Assembly (NCBI RefSeq): GCF_014194695.1
Contig: NZ_JACIAH010000001.1
Coordinates: 992,001-1,056,000, forward strand
Source of the DNA: Rhizobium sp. BK399
GTDB lineage: Bacteria; Pseudomonadota; Alphaproteobacteria; Rhizobiales; Rhizobiaceae
Length of the DNA: 64,000 bases
Direction: 5' to 3'
The notes below the pieces were generated by a model that saw nothing but the letters and a program-made list of their open reading frames with translations, was not told the DNA's origin and searched no databases. This document shows, piece by piece, positions 16,898 to 25,346 of the stretch. The first letter of the stretch is position 1, and the number at the start of each line of letters is the position of its first letter. Made by a program: the position numbers and the translations under genes.

Positions 16898-18387
16898 GAT
16901 TCCATGCTCCGGACGATTTTCGTGAGGTCGGATGGCAGCGTCAAAATGAAGGTGCTGCCCTGGCCGAGTTCGGCTTCGACCGTAATGTCTCCGCCCAAAT
17001 TTCGTATTAACGAGCGCACATGCGCAAGGCCAATGCCTTCGCCGCGCTGATCCTGCTCCCCTGCCCGACGAAACAACTCGAACACCCGTTCGAGGTCCTG
17101 ACGCCCGATGCCGCGTCCATTGTCCTTGAAGTCGATCCGTACCCGGCCCGGTCCATCCGGACGGGCGTCGATCTCAAGCGCCAGCGGCCGATCTTGCATC
17201 TGGTACTTCACAGCATTGTCGAAAAGATTGCCGAAAATCTGTTCAAGCGAAAAACGATCGGTGATGACCGCGCCCGCGCGGACGCGGATGTCCACCGCTC
17301 CGTCGGATTCGGACAGCTGGTGTTGAACGTTTGCGGCCGCCGTTTCCAGCAGGGATTTGAGGTCAATACGCTCCGGCTGAAGCTTCCTGCGGCCGTCACG
17401 GGAGATCTTCAAGATCGCGTTGATCAGCGAGTCCATCTTGCGCGTCGACGAGCGGATGAAACCGAGAGCTTCAGGCAGGTCCTCCTCGACCGCCTGCCGC
17501 GCTTCGCGAATTTCTTCCTCAGTCGGCGACTTGTCGTCTGCAAGAATGTAAGCCGTGACCGACTTCATCGCAGAGTCGAGCTCGCTGAGGAAGCCCATGA
17601 TGTTGACGAGCGGCGCGCGCAGATCGTGGGTGACGATGTAGGCGAAACGCTGGATTTCCTGGTTGGCGCGGATGACCTCCTCCGTGCGCTCGCGCACACG
17701 TGTCTCCAGCCCAACGTTGAGAAGTTCGACCTCGTCGGTTGCCGCCTGCAGATCGCGCACATGCTGCACGATGATCAGGATCGCGCCGCCGAGCACGATC
17801 AGGATCGCGACCGCGCCGCCGATCGTCACCCATTGCAGATTGCCGGCGGCCGAGAGCTGCGCCTGCACGAGGACGCGCAGACGGTCGTCGGTCTGCTCGA
17901 GGAAATCGCCGAGGATCGCGCGCACCTTATCCATGTATTCGCGGCCGGCGTCATCGCGAACGATGGCCACGGCCTCGGGGAGCTTGCCTTCCTTGGCAAG
18001 CGCAACCGTGGTCGAAAGCTCCTGCAGCTTGCCGTCTATGGCCGTGCTCAGTGCATCGAGTTGCAGGGCGTAGTTTGGCAGCGGCGAGACGTTGTCGACC
18101 AGAGCCTTGCGGCGTTCAGGCAACGCCTGCAGCGCCTTGTCGTATGGCTCGAGATAGCTGAGGTCGCTCGACAGCAGAAAGCCTCGCTGGCCGGTTTCCG
18201 CGTCCTGCACCGTTGTCAGAAGGCCAACGATCGAACTCCGCACGCGACGAAGCGAGGCCGTCTCCTCGGAGTAATTGTTGTTGGCACGCACCAGCCAGAT
18301 CGACGAGCCAACAATGCCAAGCAGGATCAGCACCCCGACGGCGAGCATGATCAAACTGGAACGGTAGAAGGCAGCGGTGGAAGTCAT
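16894..18387 (-). CDS. CHASE3-domain sensor histidine kinase
   Basis: A 497-residue inner-membrane kinase. A first membrane helix (about 12-33) and a second (about 188-212) bracket a periplasmic CHASE3 domain (VQDAETGQRGFLLSSDLSYLEPYDKA is the family signature). A coiled coil (LNVGLETRVRERTEEVIRANQEIQ) follows, then the HisKA domain with H-box FAYIVTHDLRAPLVNI (His254) and a HATPase domain with N-box IFGNLFDNAVKYQ, DNGRGIG and GEGIGLAHV. CHASE3 ligands are unknown. First gene of the operon with the Rcp1-like receiver (4-bp overlap) and the receiver-HisKA_2 kinase. The ATG at 18387 begins MTSTAAFYRSS. Confidence 0.93.
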   Translation of the reverse strand: MTSTAAFYRSSLIMLAVGVLILLGIVGSSIWLVRANNNYSEETASLRRVRSSIVGLLTTVQDAETGQRGFLLSSDLSYLEPYDKALQALPERRKALVDNVSPLPNYALQLDALSTAIDGKLQELSTTVALAKEGKLPEAVAIVRDDAGREYMDKVRAILGDFLEQTDDRLRVLVQAQLSAAGNLQWVTIGGAVAILIVLGGAILIIVQHVRDLQAATDEVELLNVGLETRVRERTEEVIRANQEIQRFAYIVTHDLRAPLVNIMGFLSELDSAMKSVTAYILADDKSPTEEEIREARQAVEEDLPEALGFIRSSTRKMDSLINAILKISRDGRRKLQPERIDLKSLLETAAANVQHQLSESDGAVDIRVRAGAVITDRFSLEQIFGNLFDNAVKYQMQDRPLALEIDARPDGPGRVRIDFKDNGRGIGRQDLERVFELFRRAGEQDQRGEGIGLAHVRSLIRNLGGDITVEAELGQGSTFILTLPSDLTKIVRSMES

Positions 18388-18475
18388 CAGGCATCCGCAT
18401 TATCGGTGGGCGCCTTCTTGTATACACAGCCACCCGCGAAAGATAGCACCCTTATAGTATGCCGCTCCAACAGTT

Positions 18476-18506
18476 CTCCCGCAGCGACTGCGAGCCGTTG
18501 CGGGAG
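18476..18506 (-). terminator. Hairpin between the VOC gene and the kinase operon, possible terminator
   Basis: Arms CTCCCGCA and TGCGGGAG pair perfectly over 8 bp with a 15-nt loop, 20 bp past the stop of the VOC gene on the minus strand. There is no strong U-tract. It may also lie in the leader of the kinase operon. Confidence 0.4.
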
Positions 18507-18525
18507 GGAGTCGCGAGCCGGGCGA

Positions 18526-18999
18526 CTAGCGATACGCTGCCTCGAGCTTCGCGATATCGAGCTTGACCATTCCGAGCATGACCTCGGTGACGCGCTTGGC
18601 GCGTTCGCGGTCGGGATCTGCAACCATCTCCGACAGAACACGCGGAACGATCTGCCAGCACAAGCCCCAGCGATCCCTTAGCCAGCCGCACTGTTCTTCG
18701 ACGCCGCCGTTCTCCAGGAAGGCGCGCCAAATCCTGTCGATCTCCTGTTGTGTCTCGCACTGTACCGAGACCGAGAAGGCGTGGTTGAACGCATCGAGCG
18801 GGCCGGCCTGCATCGCCACGAAATCCTGATGCCCGAGCTTGAACTCGATGATGATGACGCTGCCCGGAGGGCCGCTCGGCGTTTCGGCCGGCAGGATGGT
18901 CGTGCGCCCCATGGACGAATTCGGGATGGTCGCCACATAAAATTCGACGGCCTCCCGGACGTCCTTCTCAAACCAGAGGTTCGAACTGACCTTGAGCAT
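18526..18999 (-). CDS. VOC family protein (PhnB / 3-demethylubiquinone methyltransferase-like)
   Basis: A 157-residue vicinal-oxygen-chelate fold protein. SNLWFEKDVREAVEFYVATIPNSSMG is the first beta-alpha-beta unit of PhnB-like proteins, followed by IIEFKLGHQDFVAMQAGPLDAFNHAFSVSVQCETQQEIDRIW and GWLRDRWGLCWQIVPRVL, the paired module. Such proteins are widespread and mostly without known substrate; older annotations call them 3-demethylubiquinone-9 3-methyltransferase without evidence. The ATG at 18999 follows an AGGAGGAC site, so the longer upstream frame is rejected. It stands alone, upstream of the kinase operon. Confidence 0.88.
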   Translation of the reverse strand: MLKVSSNLWFEKDVREAVEFYVATIPNSSMGRTTILPAETPSGPPGSVIIIEFKLGHQDFVAMQAGPLDAFNHAFSVSVQCETQQEIDRIWRAFLENGGVEEQCGWLRDRWGLCWQIVPRVLSEMVADPDRERAKRVTEVMLGMVKLDIAKLEAAYR

Positions 19000-19117
19000 G
19001 GATTGTCCTCCTCGTTGCTGCTCCGATGATGGGTTCGACAGCCCTAGGACGTTCTTGGCCCGCCCTTCCCGACAGCGCACACACAATCGTCATCAGAAAT
19101 TCGAGTCTGCGCAAAAT

Positions 19118-19139
19118 TTGACGTTTACGCAAACGTCAA
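19118..19139. promoter_or_regulatory. 22-bp palindrome upstream of the beta-oxidation operon (LiuR-like site)
   Basis: Arms TTGACGTTT and AAACGTCAA are exact complements separated by ACGC, 64 bp before the acyl-CoA dehydrogenase start. From memory the motif resembles sites of MerR-family LiuR regulators that control branched-chain amino acid and fatty-acid degradation in proteobacteria. No such regulator gene is in the window. Confidence 0.65.
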
Positions 19140-19203
19140 TATTTTGTAAGAGACTCTCGAATGCCGGTGTCATCCGGCGTGCCGAATTGGAGGAATTCGA
19201 ACG

Positions 19204-21000
19204 ATGCCAGTCTACAAGGCCCCGGTTAACGACACGCTCTTCGTGCTGAATGACGTGCTCGGCCTGGAACGCTACAACAATCTCCCGGGGTTTGCCGACG
19301 CCACGCCTGACATGATCGAGGCGATCCTCGGAGAGGCTGCGAAAGTTGCCGAGGAAGCGCTCTTCCCGCTCAACTATTCCGGCGATCAGCAAGGCTGCGT
19401 GCGCCACGAAGACGGCTCGGTTTCCGTGCCTGATGGTTTCAAGGGCGGCTACGACGCCTATTGCCAGGGCGGGTGGATCGGGCTTGCCGTTCCCGAGGAA
19501 TTCGGCGGACAGGGCCTCCCCTACGCACTGCATGCGGCTGTCGGCGAATATACGTCCGCTGCCAACATGTCGCTGATGATGTATCCCGGGCTGACCCAGG
19601 GTGCGATCGCGGCGATCCTCGTGCATGGCTCGGACGAGCAGAAGCAGACCTATCTGCCGAAGATGGTCTCCGGCGAATGGTCGGGCACCATGAACCTCAC
19701 CGAGCCGCATTGCGGCACCGATCTCGGCCTGCTGCGTACAAAGGCGGTGCCGCAGGCAGACGGCAGCTACAGACTATCAGGCCAGAAGATCTTCATTTCC
19801 GCCGGCGAGCACGACATGACGGACAATATCGTCCATCTGGTGCTGGCGCGCATCGAGGGCGCCCCCGAGGGCACCAAGGGCATTTCGCTGTTCATAGTGC
19901 CGAAATATCTCGTCACGGCAGATGGCACGGTTGGCAAGCGCAACCAGGTCTCCTGCGGCGCGATCGAACACAAGATGGGCATTCACGGCAATGCAACCTG
20001 CGTCATGAACTATGACGAGGCCACCGGCTTCCTCATCGGCGCCGAGAACAAGGGCCTCAGCGCCATGTTCGTGATGATGAACGAGGCGCGTCTCAGCGTC
20101 GGCCTGCAGGGACTGGCAATCTCGGAAATCGCCTACCAGAACGCCGTCAACTACGCCCGCGAGCGCATCCAGGGCCGCTCGCTCTCCGGCCCGAAGGCGC
20201 CGGAGAAGAAGGCCGACCCGATCATCGTGCATCCGGATATCCGCCGCTCGCTGATGACGATCCGTGCCTTCAACGAGGCCGGCCGCGCCTTCCTGCTCTG
20301 GACGGCGCTGAAATCCGACATCGCCCACCGCTCGGCGGACGAGAAGGAACGCCAGACCGCCGACGACATTCTCGGCTTCGTCACCCCGATCCTCAAGGGT
20401 GTCCTGACCGACAAGGGCTTCGACCACGCCGTTATGGCCCAGCAGGTCTTCGGCGGCCACGGCTATATCGAAGAGCACGGCATGAGCCAGTATGTGCGCG
20501 ATGCGCGCATCGCCATGATCTATGAAGGCGCCAACGGCATTCAGGCGCTCGATCTCGTCGGCCGCAAGCTCGGCCAGAACGGCGGCCGCGCCGTCATGGC
20601 ACTGTTCAAGGAAATCGGCGATTTCTGCGAGGAGAACCGTAACGACGAACAGATGACCTTCTTCACCAAGAACCTGAAGAAGGGGTTGAACGACGTGCAG
20701 GCGGCGACCATGTGGTTCATGCAGCACGCCATGGCCAAGCCAGACAATGCCGGCGCCGGCTCGACCGACTACATGCACCTCTTCGGCCTCGTCGTGCTCG
20801 GCTACATGTGGGCGAAGATGGCGAAGGCTGCCGAGGACGGCCTTGCTACGGGAGACGCGGATCGCGAGGCATTCCTTCGCAACAAGCTGATCACCGCGCG
20901 CTTCTTCATGGAGCGGATCATGCCGGAAACGGCGCTGCGCAAGGCCCGGATCGAAACCGGTGCGGAAACGATGATGACCTTGGCCGCCGAGGCCTTTTGA
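19204..21000 (+). CDS. Acyl-CoA dehydrogenase (FadE-type, with C-terminal extension)
   Basis: A 598-residue FAD enzyme for the first step of fatty-acid beta-oxidation, passing electrons to ETF. Domains in order are an N-terminal helical domain with a DUF-type extension ([20 protein letters not shown]), the beta domain with substrate/FAD motifs ([32 protein letters not shown]) and a C-terminal helical domain ([38 protein letters not shown]). The Glu of YEGANG is the expected catalytic base. A further C-terminal segment after about 470 is the acetyl-CoA dehydrogenase-like C domain. The start at 19204 follows GGAGG. First gene of a four-gene operon with thiolase, a small membrane protein and FadB. 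Confidence 0.95.
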   Translation: MPVYKAPVNDTLFVLNDVLGLERYNNLPGFADATPDMIEAILGEAAKVAEEALFPLNYSGDQQGCVRHEDGSVSVPDGFKGGYDAYCQGGWIGLAVPEEFGGQGLPYALHAAVGEYTSAANMSLMMYPGLTQGAIAAILVHGSDEQKQTYLPKMVSGEWSGTMNLTEPHCGTDLGLLRTKAVPQADGSYRLSGQKIFISAGEHDMTDNIVHLVLARIEGAPEGTKGISLFIVPKYLVTADGTVGKRNQVSCGAIEHKMGIHGNATCVMNYDEATGFLIGAENKGLSAMFVMMNEARLSVGLQGLAISEIAYQNAVNYARERIQGRSLSGPKAPEKKADPIIVHPDIRRSLMTIRAFNEAGRAFLLWTALKSDIAHRSADEKERQTADDILGFVTPILKGVLTDKGFDHAVMAQQVFGGHGYIEEHGMSQYVRDARIAMIYEGANGIQALDLVGRKLGQNGGRAVMALFKEIGDFCEENRNDEQMTFFTKNLKKGLNDVQAATMWFMQHAMAKPDNAGAGSTDYMHLFGLVVLGYMWAKMAKAAEDGLATGDADREAFLRNKLITARFFMERIMPETALRKARIETGAETMMTLAAEAF

Positions 21001-21036
21001 GTTCAACGGCGCTCGCGCCGATAGGGAGATAGAGGA

Positions 21037-22245
21037 ATGACCGAGGTTTTCATTTACGACCACGTGCGCACGCCACGCGGTCGCGGCAAGAAGGACGGCT
21101 CGCTGCACGAGGTACCGTCGGTGCGCCTTGCCGCAAAGACGCTAGAGGCTATCCGCGACCGCAACGGGCTTGATACGGCCACTGTCGACGACATCGTCAT
21201 GGGCTGCGTCGATCCTGTCATGGAAGCCGGCGCGGTGATCCCGCGCGGGGCGGCCTTCGAGGCAGGCTATTCCACCAAGGCACCCGGCATGCAGATTTCC
21301 CGCTTCTGCGCCTCCGGTCTCGACGCGGTGAATTTCGGCGCGGCGAAGATCGCCCAGGGCGCCGACGACATCGTCATCGCAGGCGGCGTCGAGTCGATGT
21401 CGCGCGTCGGTCTCGGCATGTCCGGCGGCGCCTGGTTCATGGATCCGTCGGTGAACTTCCCGGCTTATTTCATGCCGCAGGGCGTCTCCGCTGACCTGAT
21501 CGCCACCAAGTATGGCTTCTCGCGCGACGACGTCGATGCCTATGCGGTCGAGAGTCAGAAGCGCGCTGCGAATGCCTGGGAGAAGGGTTACTTCAAGAAC
21601 TCCGTCATCCCAGTCAAGGACCAGAACGGCCTTGTTATCCTTGCCCATGACGAGCACATGCGCCCGGGCACCGACATGCAGGCGCTGGCAGCGCTGAACC
21701 CCTCCTTCCAGATGCCGGGCGAGATGGGCGGCTTCGAGGCCGTTGCAATCCAGGCGCATCCGGAGGTCGAGCGCCTCAACTACGTCCACCACGCCGGCAA
21801 CTCCTCGGGCATCGTCGATGGCGCGGCCGCCGTGCTGCTCGGCTCCAAGGCCGGCGGCGAGAGCATGGGTATCAAGCCCCGCGGCCGCATCAAGGCCTTC
21901 GCCAATATCGGCTCCGACCCGGCACTGATGCTGACCGGCCCCGTCGACGTCACCGAAAAGCTTCTGAAGCGCACGGGCATGACGCTTGCCGACATCGATC
22001 TCTTCGAGCTCAACGAAGCCTTCGCCGCCGTCGTGCTGCGCTTCATGCAGGCCTTCGAGGTCCCGCATGACCAGATCAACGTCAACGGCGGCGCGATCGC
22101 CATGGGCCACCCGCTCGGCGCCACCGGCGCGATGATCTTGGGGACGGTGCTCGACGAATTGGAGCGACGCGATCTTAACACCGCGCTCGTCACGCTCTGC
22201 ATCGGCGCCGGCATGGGCACGGCGACCATCATCGAACGCGTCTGA
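21037..22245 (+). CDS. fadA: Acetyl-CoA C-acyltransferase (thiolase, FadA-type)
   Basis: A 402-residue thiolase that cleaves 3-ketoacyl-CoA to acetyl-CoA and a shortened acyl-CoA, the last step of beta-oxidation. The acylated cysteine is Cys91 in SRFCASGLDAVN. The C-terminal signatures are NVNGGAIAMGHPLGATGA (catalytic His) and TLCIGAGMGTA (second catalytic Cys). The length is normal. The ATG at 21037 has a GAGG-type site. It follows the acyl-CoA dehydrogenase by 36 bp and precedes the small membrane protein by 11 bp. Being paired with FadB, it very probably forms the trifunctional-type alpha2beta2 complex, so a biosynthetic (PHB) thiolase role is less likely. Confidence 0.94.
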   Translation: MTEVFIYDHVRTPRGRGKKDGSLHEVPSVRLAAKTLEAIRDRNGLDTATVDDIVMGCVDPVMEAGAVIPRGAAFEAGYSTKAPGMQISRFCASGLDAVNFGAAKIAQGADDIVIAGGVESMSRVGLGMSGGAWFMDPSVNFPAYFMPQGVSADLIATKYGFSRDDVDAYAVESQKRAANAWEKGYFKNSVIPVKDQNGLVILAHDEHMRPGTDMQALAALNPSFQMPGEMGGFEAVAIQAHPEVERLNYVHHAGNSSGIVDGAAAVLLGSKAGGESMGIKPRGRIKAFANIGSDPALMLTGPVDVTEKLLKRTGMTLADIDLFELNEAFAAVVLRFMQAFEVPHDQINVNGGAIAMGHPLGATGAMILGTVLDELERRDLNTALVTLCIGAGMGTATIIERV

Positions 22246-22256
22246 GGGAGCGTGAG

Positions 22257-22475
22257 ATGCCGATCGACCGTGACGTCTACGAAAATGAACGTAACGAGAT
22301 CGAACGGCAGTTCGCACAGCACAATCTTGAGAAGGACATGGCGCAGGCTGCCCGCAAAGGACCACCGATCTTGTCGAAGCGGGATGCCGCACGAAGCCGG
22401 GTCGCCGGTTGGATCGCGTTGGCCGTACCGATCGGTCTGATCGCCACCCTTTGCTACCTTCTAGGCGCCTTCTGA
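22257..22475 (+). CDS. Small single-helix membrane protein within the beta-oxidation operon
   Basis: A 72-residue protein (MPIDRDVYENERNEIERQF...) with a highly charged N-terminal half, a basic middle (LSKRDAARSRV) and one C-terminal membrane helix (GWIALAVPIGLIATLCYLLGAF). It is therefore probably tail-anchored in the inner membrane with the charged part in the cytoplasm. A good GAGGGAG-type site precedes the ATG. It lies 11 bp after the thiolase and 34 bp before fadB, so it is co-expressed. A role as a membrane tether for the beta-oxidation enzymes is a guess from position; no family function is known to me. Confidence 0.8.
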   Translation: MPIDRDVYENERNEIERQFAQHNLEKDMAQAARKGPPILSKRDAARSRVAGWIALAVPIGLIATLCYLLGAF

Positions 22476-22509
22476 CAGTTTGGGAAATTCAGGGAAGAGG
22501 AATCCCACA

Positions 22510-24726
22510 ATGACCACCTACAAGAACTTCACCGTCGAAACCGACGCGGACGGCATCGCCCTTGTCACCTGGGACATGCCCGGCAAATCCATGAACGTCT
22601 TCACCGAAGAGGTGATGGACGAGCTCGACGCCATTGTCGATGCCGTGGTTGCCGATAGCGCCACCAAGGGCGCGGTCATCACCTCAGGTAAGTCGAGCTT
22701 CTCCGGTGGCGCGGACCTGTCGATGATCAAGTCGATGTTCTCGCTCTACCAGCATGAGAAGGCAACCAACCCCGATGGCGCCGCGCAGAAGCTGTTCGAT
22801 CTCGTCGGCCGCATGACCGGCCTGTTCCGCAAGATCGAAACTTCGGGCAAGCCCTGGGTTTCGGCGATCAACGGCACCTGCATGGGCGGCGCCTTCGAAA
22901 TGTCGCTCGCCTGCCATGGACGCGTCGCCTCGAATGCCAAGTCGGTGAAGATCGCGCTGCCCGAGGTCAAGGTCGGCATCTTCCCGGGCGCCGGTGGCAC
23001 GCAGCGCATCTCGAGGCTTGCCGACGCTCAGTCGGCCCTGCAGATGATGACGACGGGCCAGTCGCTGACGGCGGCGCGCGCCAAGGCGATGAACCTCCTG
23101 CATCAGGTGGTCGAGCCGGATCAGCTGATCCCGGCAGCCAAGCAGATGATCAAGGACGGCCTCAAGCCTGTCGCCCCCTGGGACGAGAAGGGCTTCAAGG
23201 CGCCCGGCGGCGGCATCTGGACGCCTGCGGCAGCGCAGCTCTGGCCGGCCGCACCCGCGATCCTGCGCCGCGAAACGGCAGGCAACTACCCGGCAGCACT
23301 CGCCATCCTCAAATGCGTCTATGAAGGCCTGCAGGTGCCGTTCGACACCGGCCTCAAGATCGAACAGCGCTACTTCACCGAGATTCTGCAGACCAGCGAA
23401 GCCTTCTCGATGATCCGTTCGCTCTTCATCTCCATGCAGGAGCTCAGCAAAGGGGCCCGCCGCCCCGCCGGGATCCCGAAAACGGTGTTGAAGAAAGTGG
23501 GTGTCGTCGGCGCCGGTTTCATGGGAGCCTCGATCGCCTATGTGACCGCCGCCGCCGGCATCCCCGTCACCCTCATCGACCGCGACATCGAAGCGGCGAC
23601 CAAGGGCAAGAGCGTCGGCGAAGGCCTGGTGAAGGACTCGATCGGTAAGGGACGCCTTACGCAAGACGAGGGTGTGGCGCTGCTGTCGCGCATCGTCCCG
23701 TCCGCCGACTATGGCGACCTCAAGGATGCCGATCTCGTCATCGAAGCGGTGTTCGAAGACCGTGAGGTCAAGAAGGCCGTGATCGAGGCGGTTGAAGCCG
23801 TGTTGCCCGAGGGCGCCATCTTCGCCTCCAACACCTCGACCCTGCCGATCACCGGCCTTGCCGGGAACTCCAAGCGGCCCGCCGATTTCGTCGGCGTGCA
23901 CTTCTTCTCGCCGGTCGAGAAGATGATGCTGACGGAGGTCATAACAGGCAAGGAGACCGGCGACAAGGCGCTCGCCGTGGCACTCGACTATGTCGCCGCG
24001 ATCAAGAAGACGCCTATTGTCGTCAACGACACGCGCGGCTTCTTCGTCAATCGCTGCGTCTTCCGCTACATCCACGAAGCCTACGACATGCTGATCGAGG
24101 GCGTTCCGCCCGCGATGATCGAGAATGCCGCCAAGATGGCCGGCATGCCCGTCGGTCCGCTGTCGCTGAACGACGAAGTGGCGATCGATCTCAGCCAGAA
24201 GATCCTGAAGGCCACCGTCGCTGATCTCGGCGAGGCCGCCGTCAATCCCAAGCATATGGCGCTGATCAACAAGATGGTCGACGAACTCGACCGCCGCGGC
24301 CGCAAGAACGGCAAGGGCTTCTACGACTATCCGGCGAAACCGGCCAAGAAGTCGCTCTGGCCGGAGCTGAAGACCTTCTACCCGCAGAAGAAGGCCGACG
24401 ACATCGACGTCGAAGTGCTGAAGCAGCGCTTCCTCGTCACCATCGCGCTGGAGGCAGCCCGCACCATCGAAGAAGGCATCGTCACCGATCCGCGCGAGGC
24501 TGATGTCGGCTCCATCCTCGGCTTCGGCTTCGCTCCCTACACCGGCGGCGTGCTCTCCTACATCGACGGCATGGGCGTGAAGACCTTTGTGGACCTCTGC
24601 GAGAAACTCTCGGCAACCTACGGCGCACACTTCAAGCCGACGGCGCTACTGAAGGACATGGCCGCGAAGGGAGAGACCTTCTACGGCCGGTTTGATCCCT
24701 ATGCAAAGGAGAAGGCGGCGGCATAA
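22510..24726 (+). CDS. fadB: 3-hydroxyacyl-CoA dehydrogenase / enoyl-CoA hydratase FadB
   Basis: A 738-residue bifunctional beta-oxidation enzyme. Residues 1 to about 190 are the crotonase-fold hydratase with oxyanion-hole segments KSSFSGGADLSM and NGTCMGGAFEMSLACHGRV. The following Glu-containing stretch LPEVKVGIFPGAGGTQRISR carries the catalytic Glu. From about 325 a Rossmann domain begins (KVGVVGAGFMGASIAYVTAAAG), with the dehydrogenase signature GVHFFSPVEKMMLTEVI (catalytic His) and DTRGFFVNRCVFRY. Two C-terminal dehydrogenase domains follow. The ATG at 22510 follows GGAAGAGGAA; 10 extra upstream codons are not supported. Last gene of the operon, followed by a hairpin terminator. Confidence 0.96.
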   Translation: MTTYKNFTVETDADGIALVTWDMPGKSMNVFTEEVMDELDAIVDAVVADSATKGAVITSGKSSFSGGADLSMIKSMFSLYQHEKATNPDGAAQKLFDLVGRMTGLFRKIETSGKPWVSAINGTCMGGAFEMSLACHGRVASNAKSVKIALPEVKVGIFPGAGGTQRISRLADAQSALQMMTTGQSLTAARAKAMNLLHQVVEPDQLIPAAKQMIKDGLKPVAPWDEKGFKAPGGGIWTPAAAQLWPAAPAILRRETAGNYPAALAILKCVYEGLQVPFDTGLKIEQRYFTEILQTSEAFSMIRSLFISMQELSKGARRPAGIPKTVLKKVGVVGAGFMGASIAYVTAAAGIPVTLIDRDIEAATKGKSVGEGLVKDSIGKGRLTQDEGVALLSRIVPSADYGDLKDADLVIEAVFEDREVKKAVIEAVEAVLPEGAIFASNTSTLPITGLAGNSKRPADFVGVHFFSPVEKMMLTEVITGKETGDKALAVALDYVAAIKKTPIVVNDTRGFFVNRCVFRYIHEAYDMLIEGVPPAMIENAAKMAGMPVGPLSLNDEVAIDLSQKILKATVADLGEAAVNPKHMALINKMVDELDRRGRKNGKGFYDYPAKPAKKSLWPELKTFYPQKKADDIDVEVLKQRFLVTIALEAARTIEEGIVTDPREADVGSILGFGFAPYTGGVLSYIDGMGVKTFVDLCEKLSATYGAHFKPTALLKDMAAKGETFYGRFDPYAKEKAAA

Positions 24727-24753
24727 GCCGCCACCGGACAATCTCAAGCAAAA

Positions 24754-24776
24754 GCCAGCCGTCGCCTTCGGCTGGC
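24754..24776. terminator. Hairpin terminator between fadB and the cupredoxin gene
   Basis: Arms GCCAGCCG and CGGCTGGC form an 8-bp stem with a 7-nt loop. It is followed by CTTCC on the plus strand and flanked by AAA on the other side, so it can serve both convergent genes. Confidence 0.6.
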
Positions 24777-24795
24777 CTTCCATCTCGGATAACGG

Positions 24796-25224
24796 CTATT
24801 TCGTGACCGTCAGGCCGGCCTGCATGCCCGCCTCGTAGTGCCCTTTGATATTGCACAGCAACAGATAGGCACCCGGGGCAAGTTTTGCTTTCAACTGCCC
24901 GTCCGCTCCCGGCTTGAGGTCCGAGACTTCGCCGATGCTTTTGAGCTGCTTTTCGTCGACACGATGCCGTGAAGCAACCACCGGGATCTTCTGGTCGGCG
25001 GATTTCAGCTTGACCAGCACCATCTCGTGATCCTCGGTCATCGCATCGTTATGAACGGCGAAGACCGTTTCGCCCGCCTTGATCGTGGTCTGGTCGAGCG
25101 TCAGGGTCATCGGCCCGCCGCCCTCGCCGCCTTCTGTGACTTTCACCGTCGTTGCCGCCCATGACGGCGAAGCAATTGCGATTACGGCGGATGCTGCGAG
25201 AGCATACCATGCGTACCTGTTCAT
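24796..25224 (-). CDS. Periplasmic cupredoxin-like copper-binding protein
   Basis: A 142-residue exported protein. The signal peptide MNRYAWYALAASAVIAIASPSWA is followed by AATTVKVTEGG. The mature part is a cupredoxin beta-barrel with ligands in the expected order: His in FAVHNDAMTEDHEM, then Cys, His and Met in LLLCNIKGHYEAGMQAGL. This makes a type-1 copper site likely. It could act in electron transfer or copper handling in the periplasm. The frame is open upstream to 25434, but the ATG at 25224 starts a clean signal peptide and has AAAGG before it. Convergent with fadB and alone in its unit. Confidence 0.88.
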   Translation of the reverse strand: MNRYAWYALAASAVIAIASPSWAATTVKVTEGGEGGGPMTLTLDQTTIKAGETVFAVHNDAMTEDHEMVLVKLKSADQKIPVVASRHRVDEKQLKSIGEVSDLKPGADGQLKAKLAPGAYLLLCNIKGHYEAGMQAGLTVTK

Positions 25225-25346
25225 CAAATCAGCCTTTCCGTTGCAGCCCGCGCTTCCCGTAGGCAGCACGTCTGACGTTAACCTGAAAGGCTGGTCCACC
25301 AGGTTGCGACGCAAAGTCGATACTGGTTCAAGCGACGTAAAGCGCA

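Noticed and set aside
17020..18681. A 553-codon plus-strand open frame over the CHASE3 kinase
   Set aside because: Shadow of a gene with clear histidine kinase motifs.
22684..24630. A 648-codon minus-strand open frame in fadB
   Set aside because: Antisense shadow; fadB motifs are complete on the plus strand.
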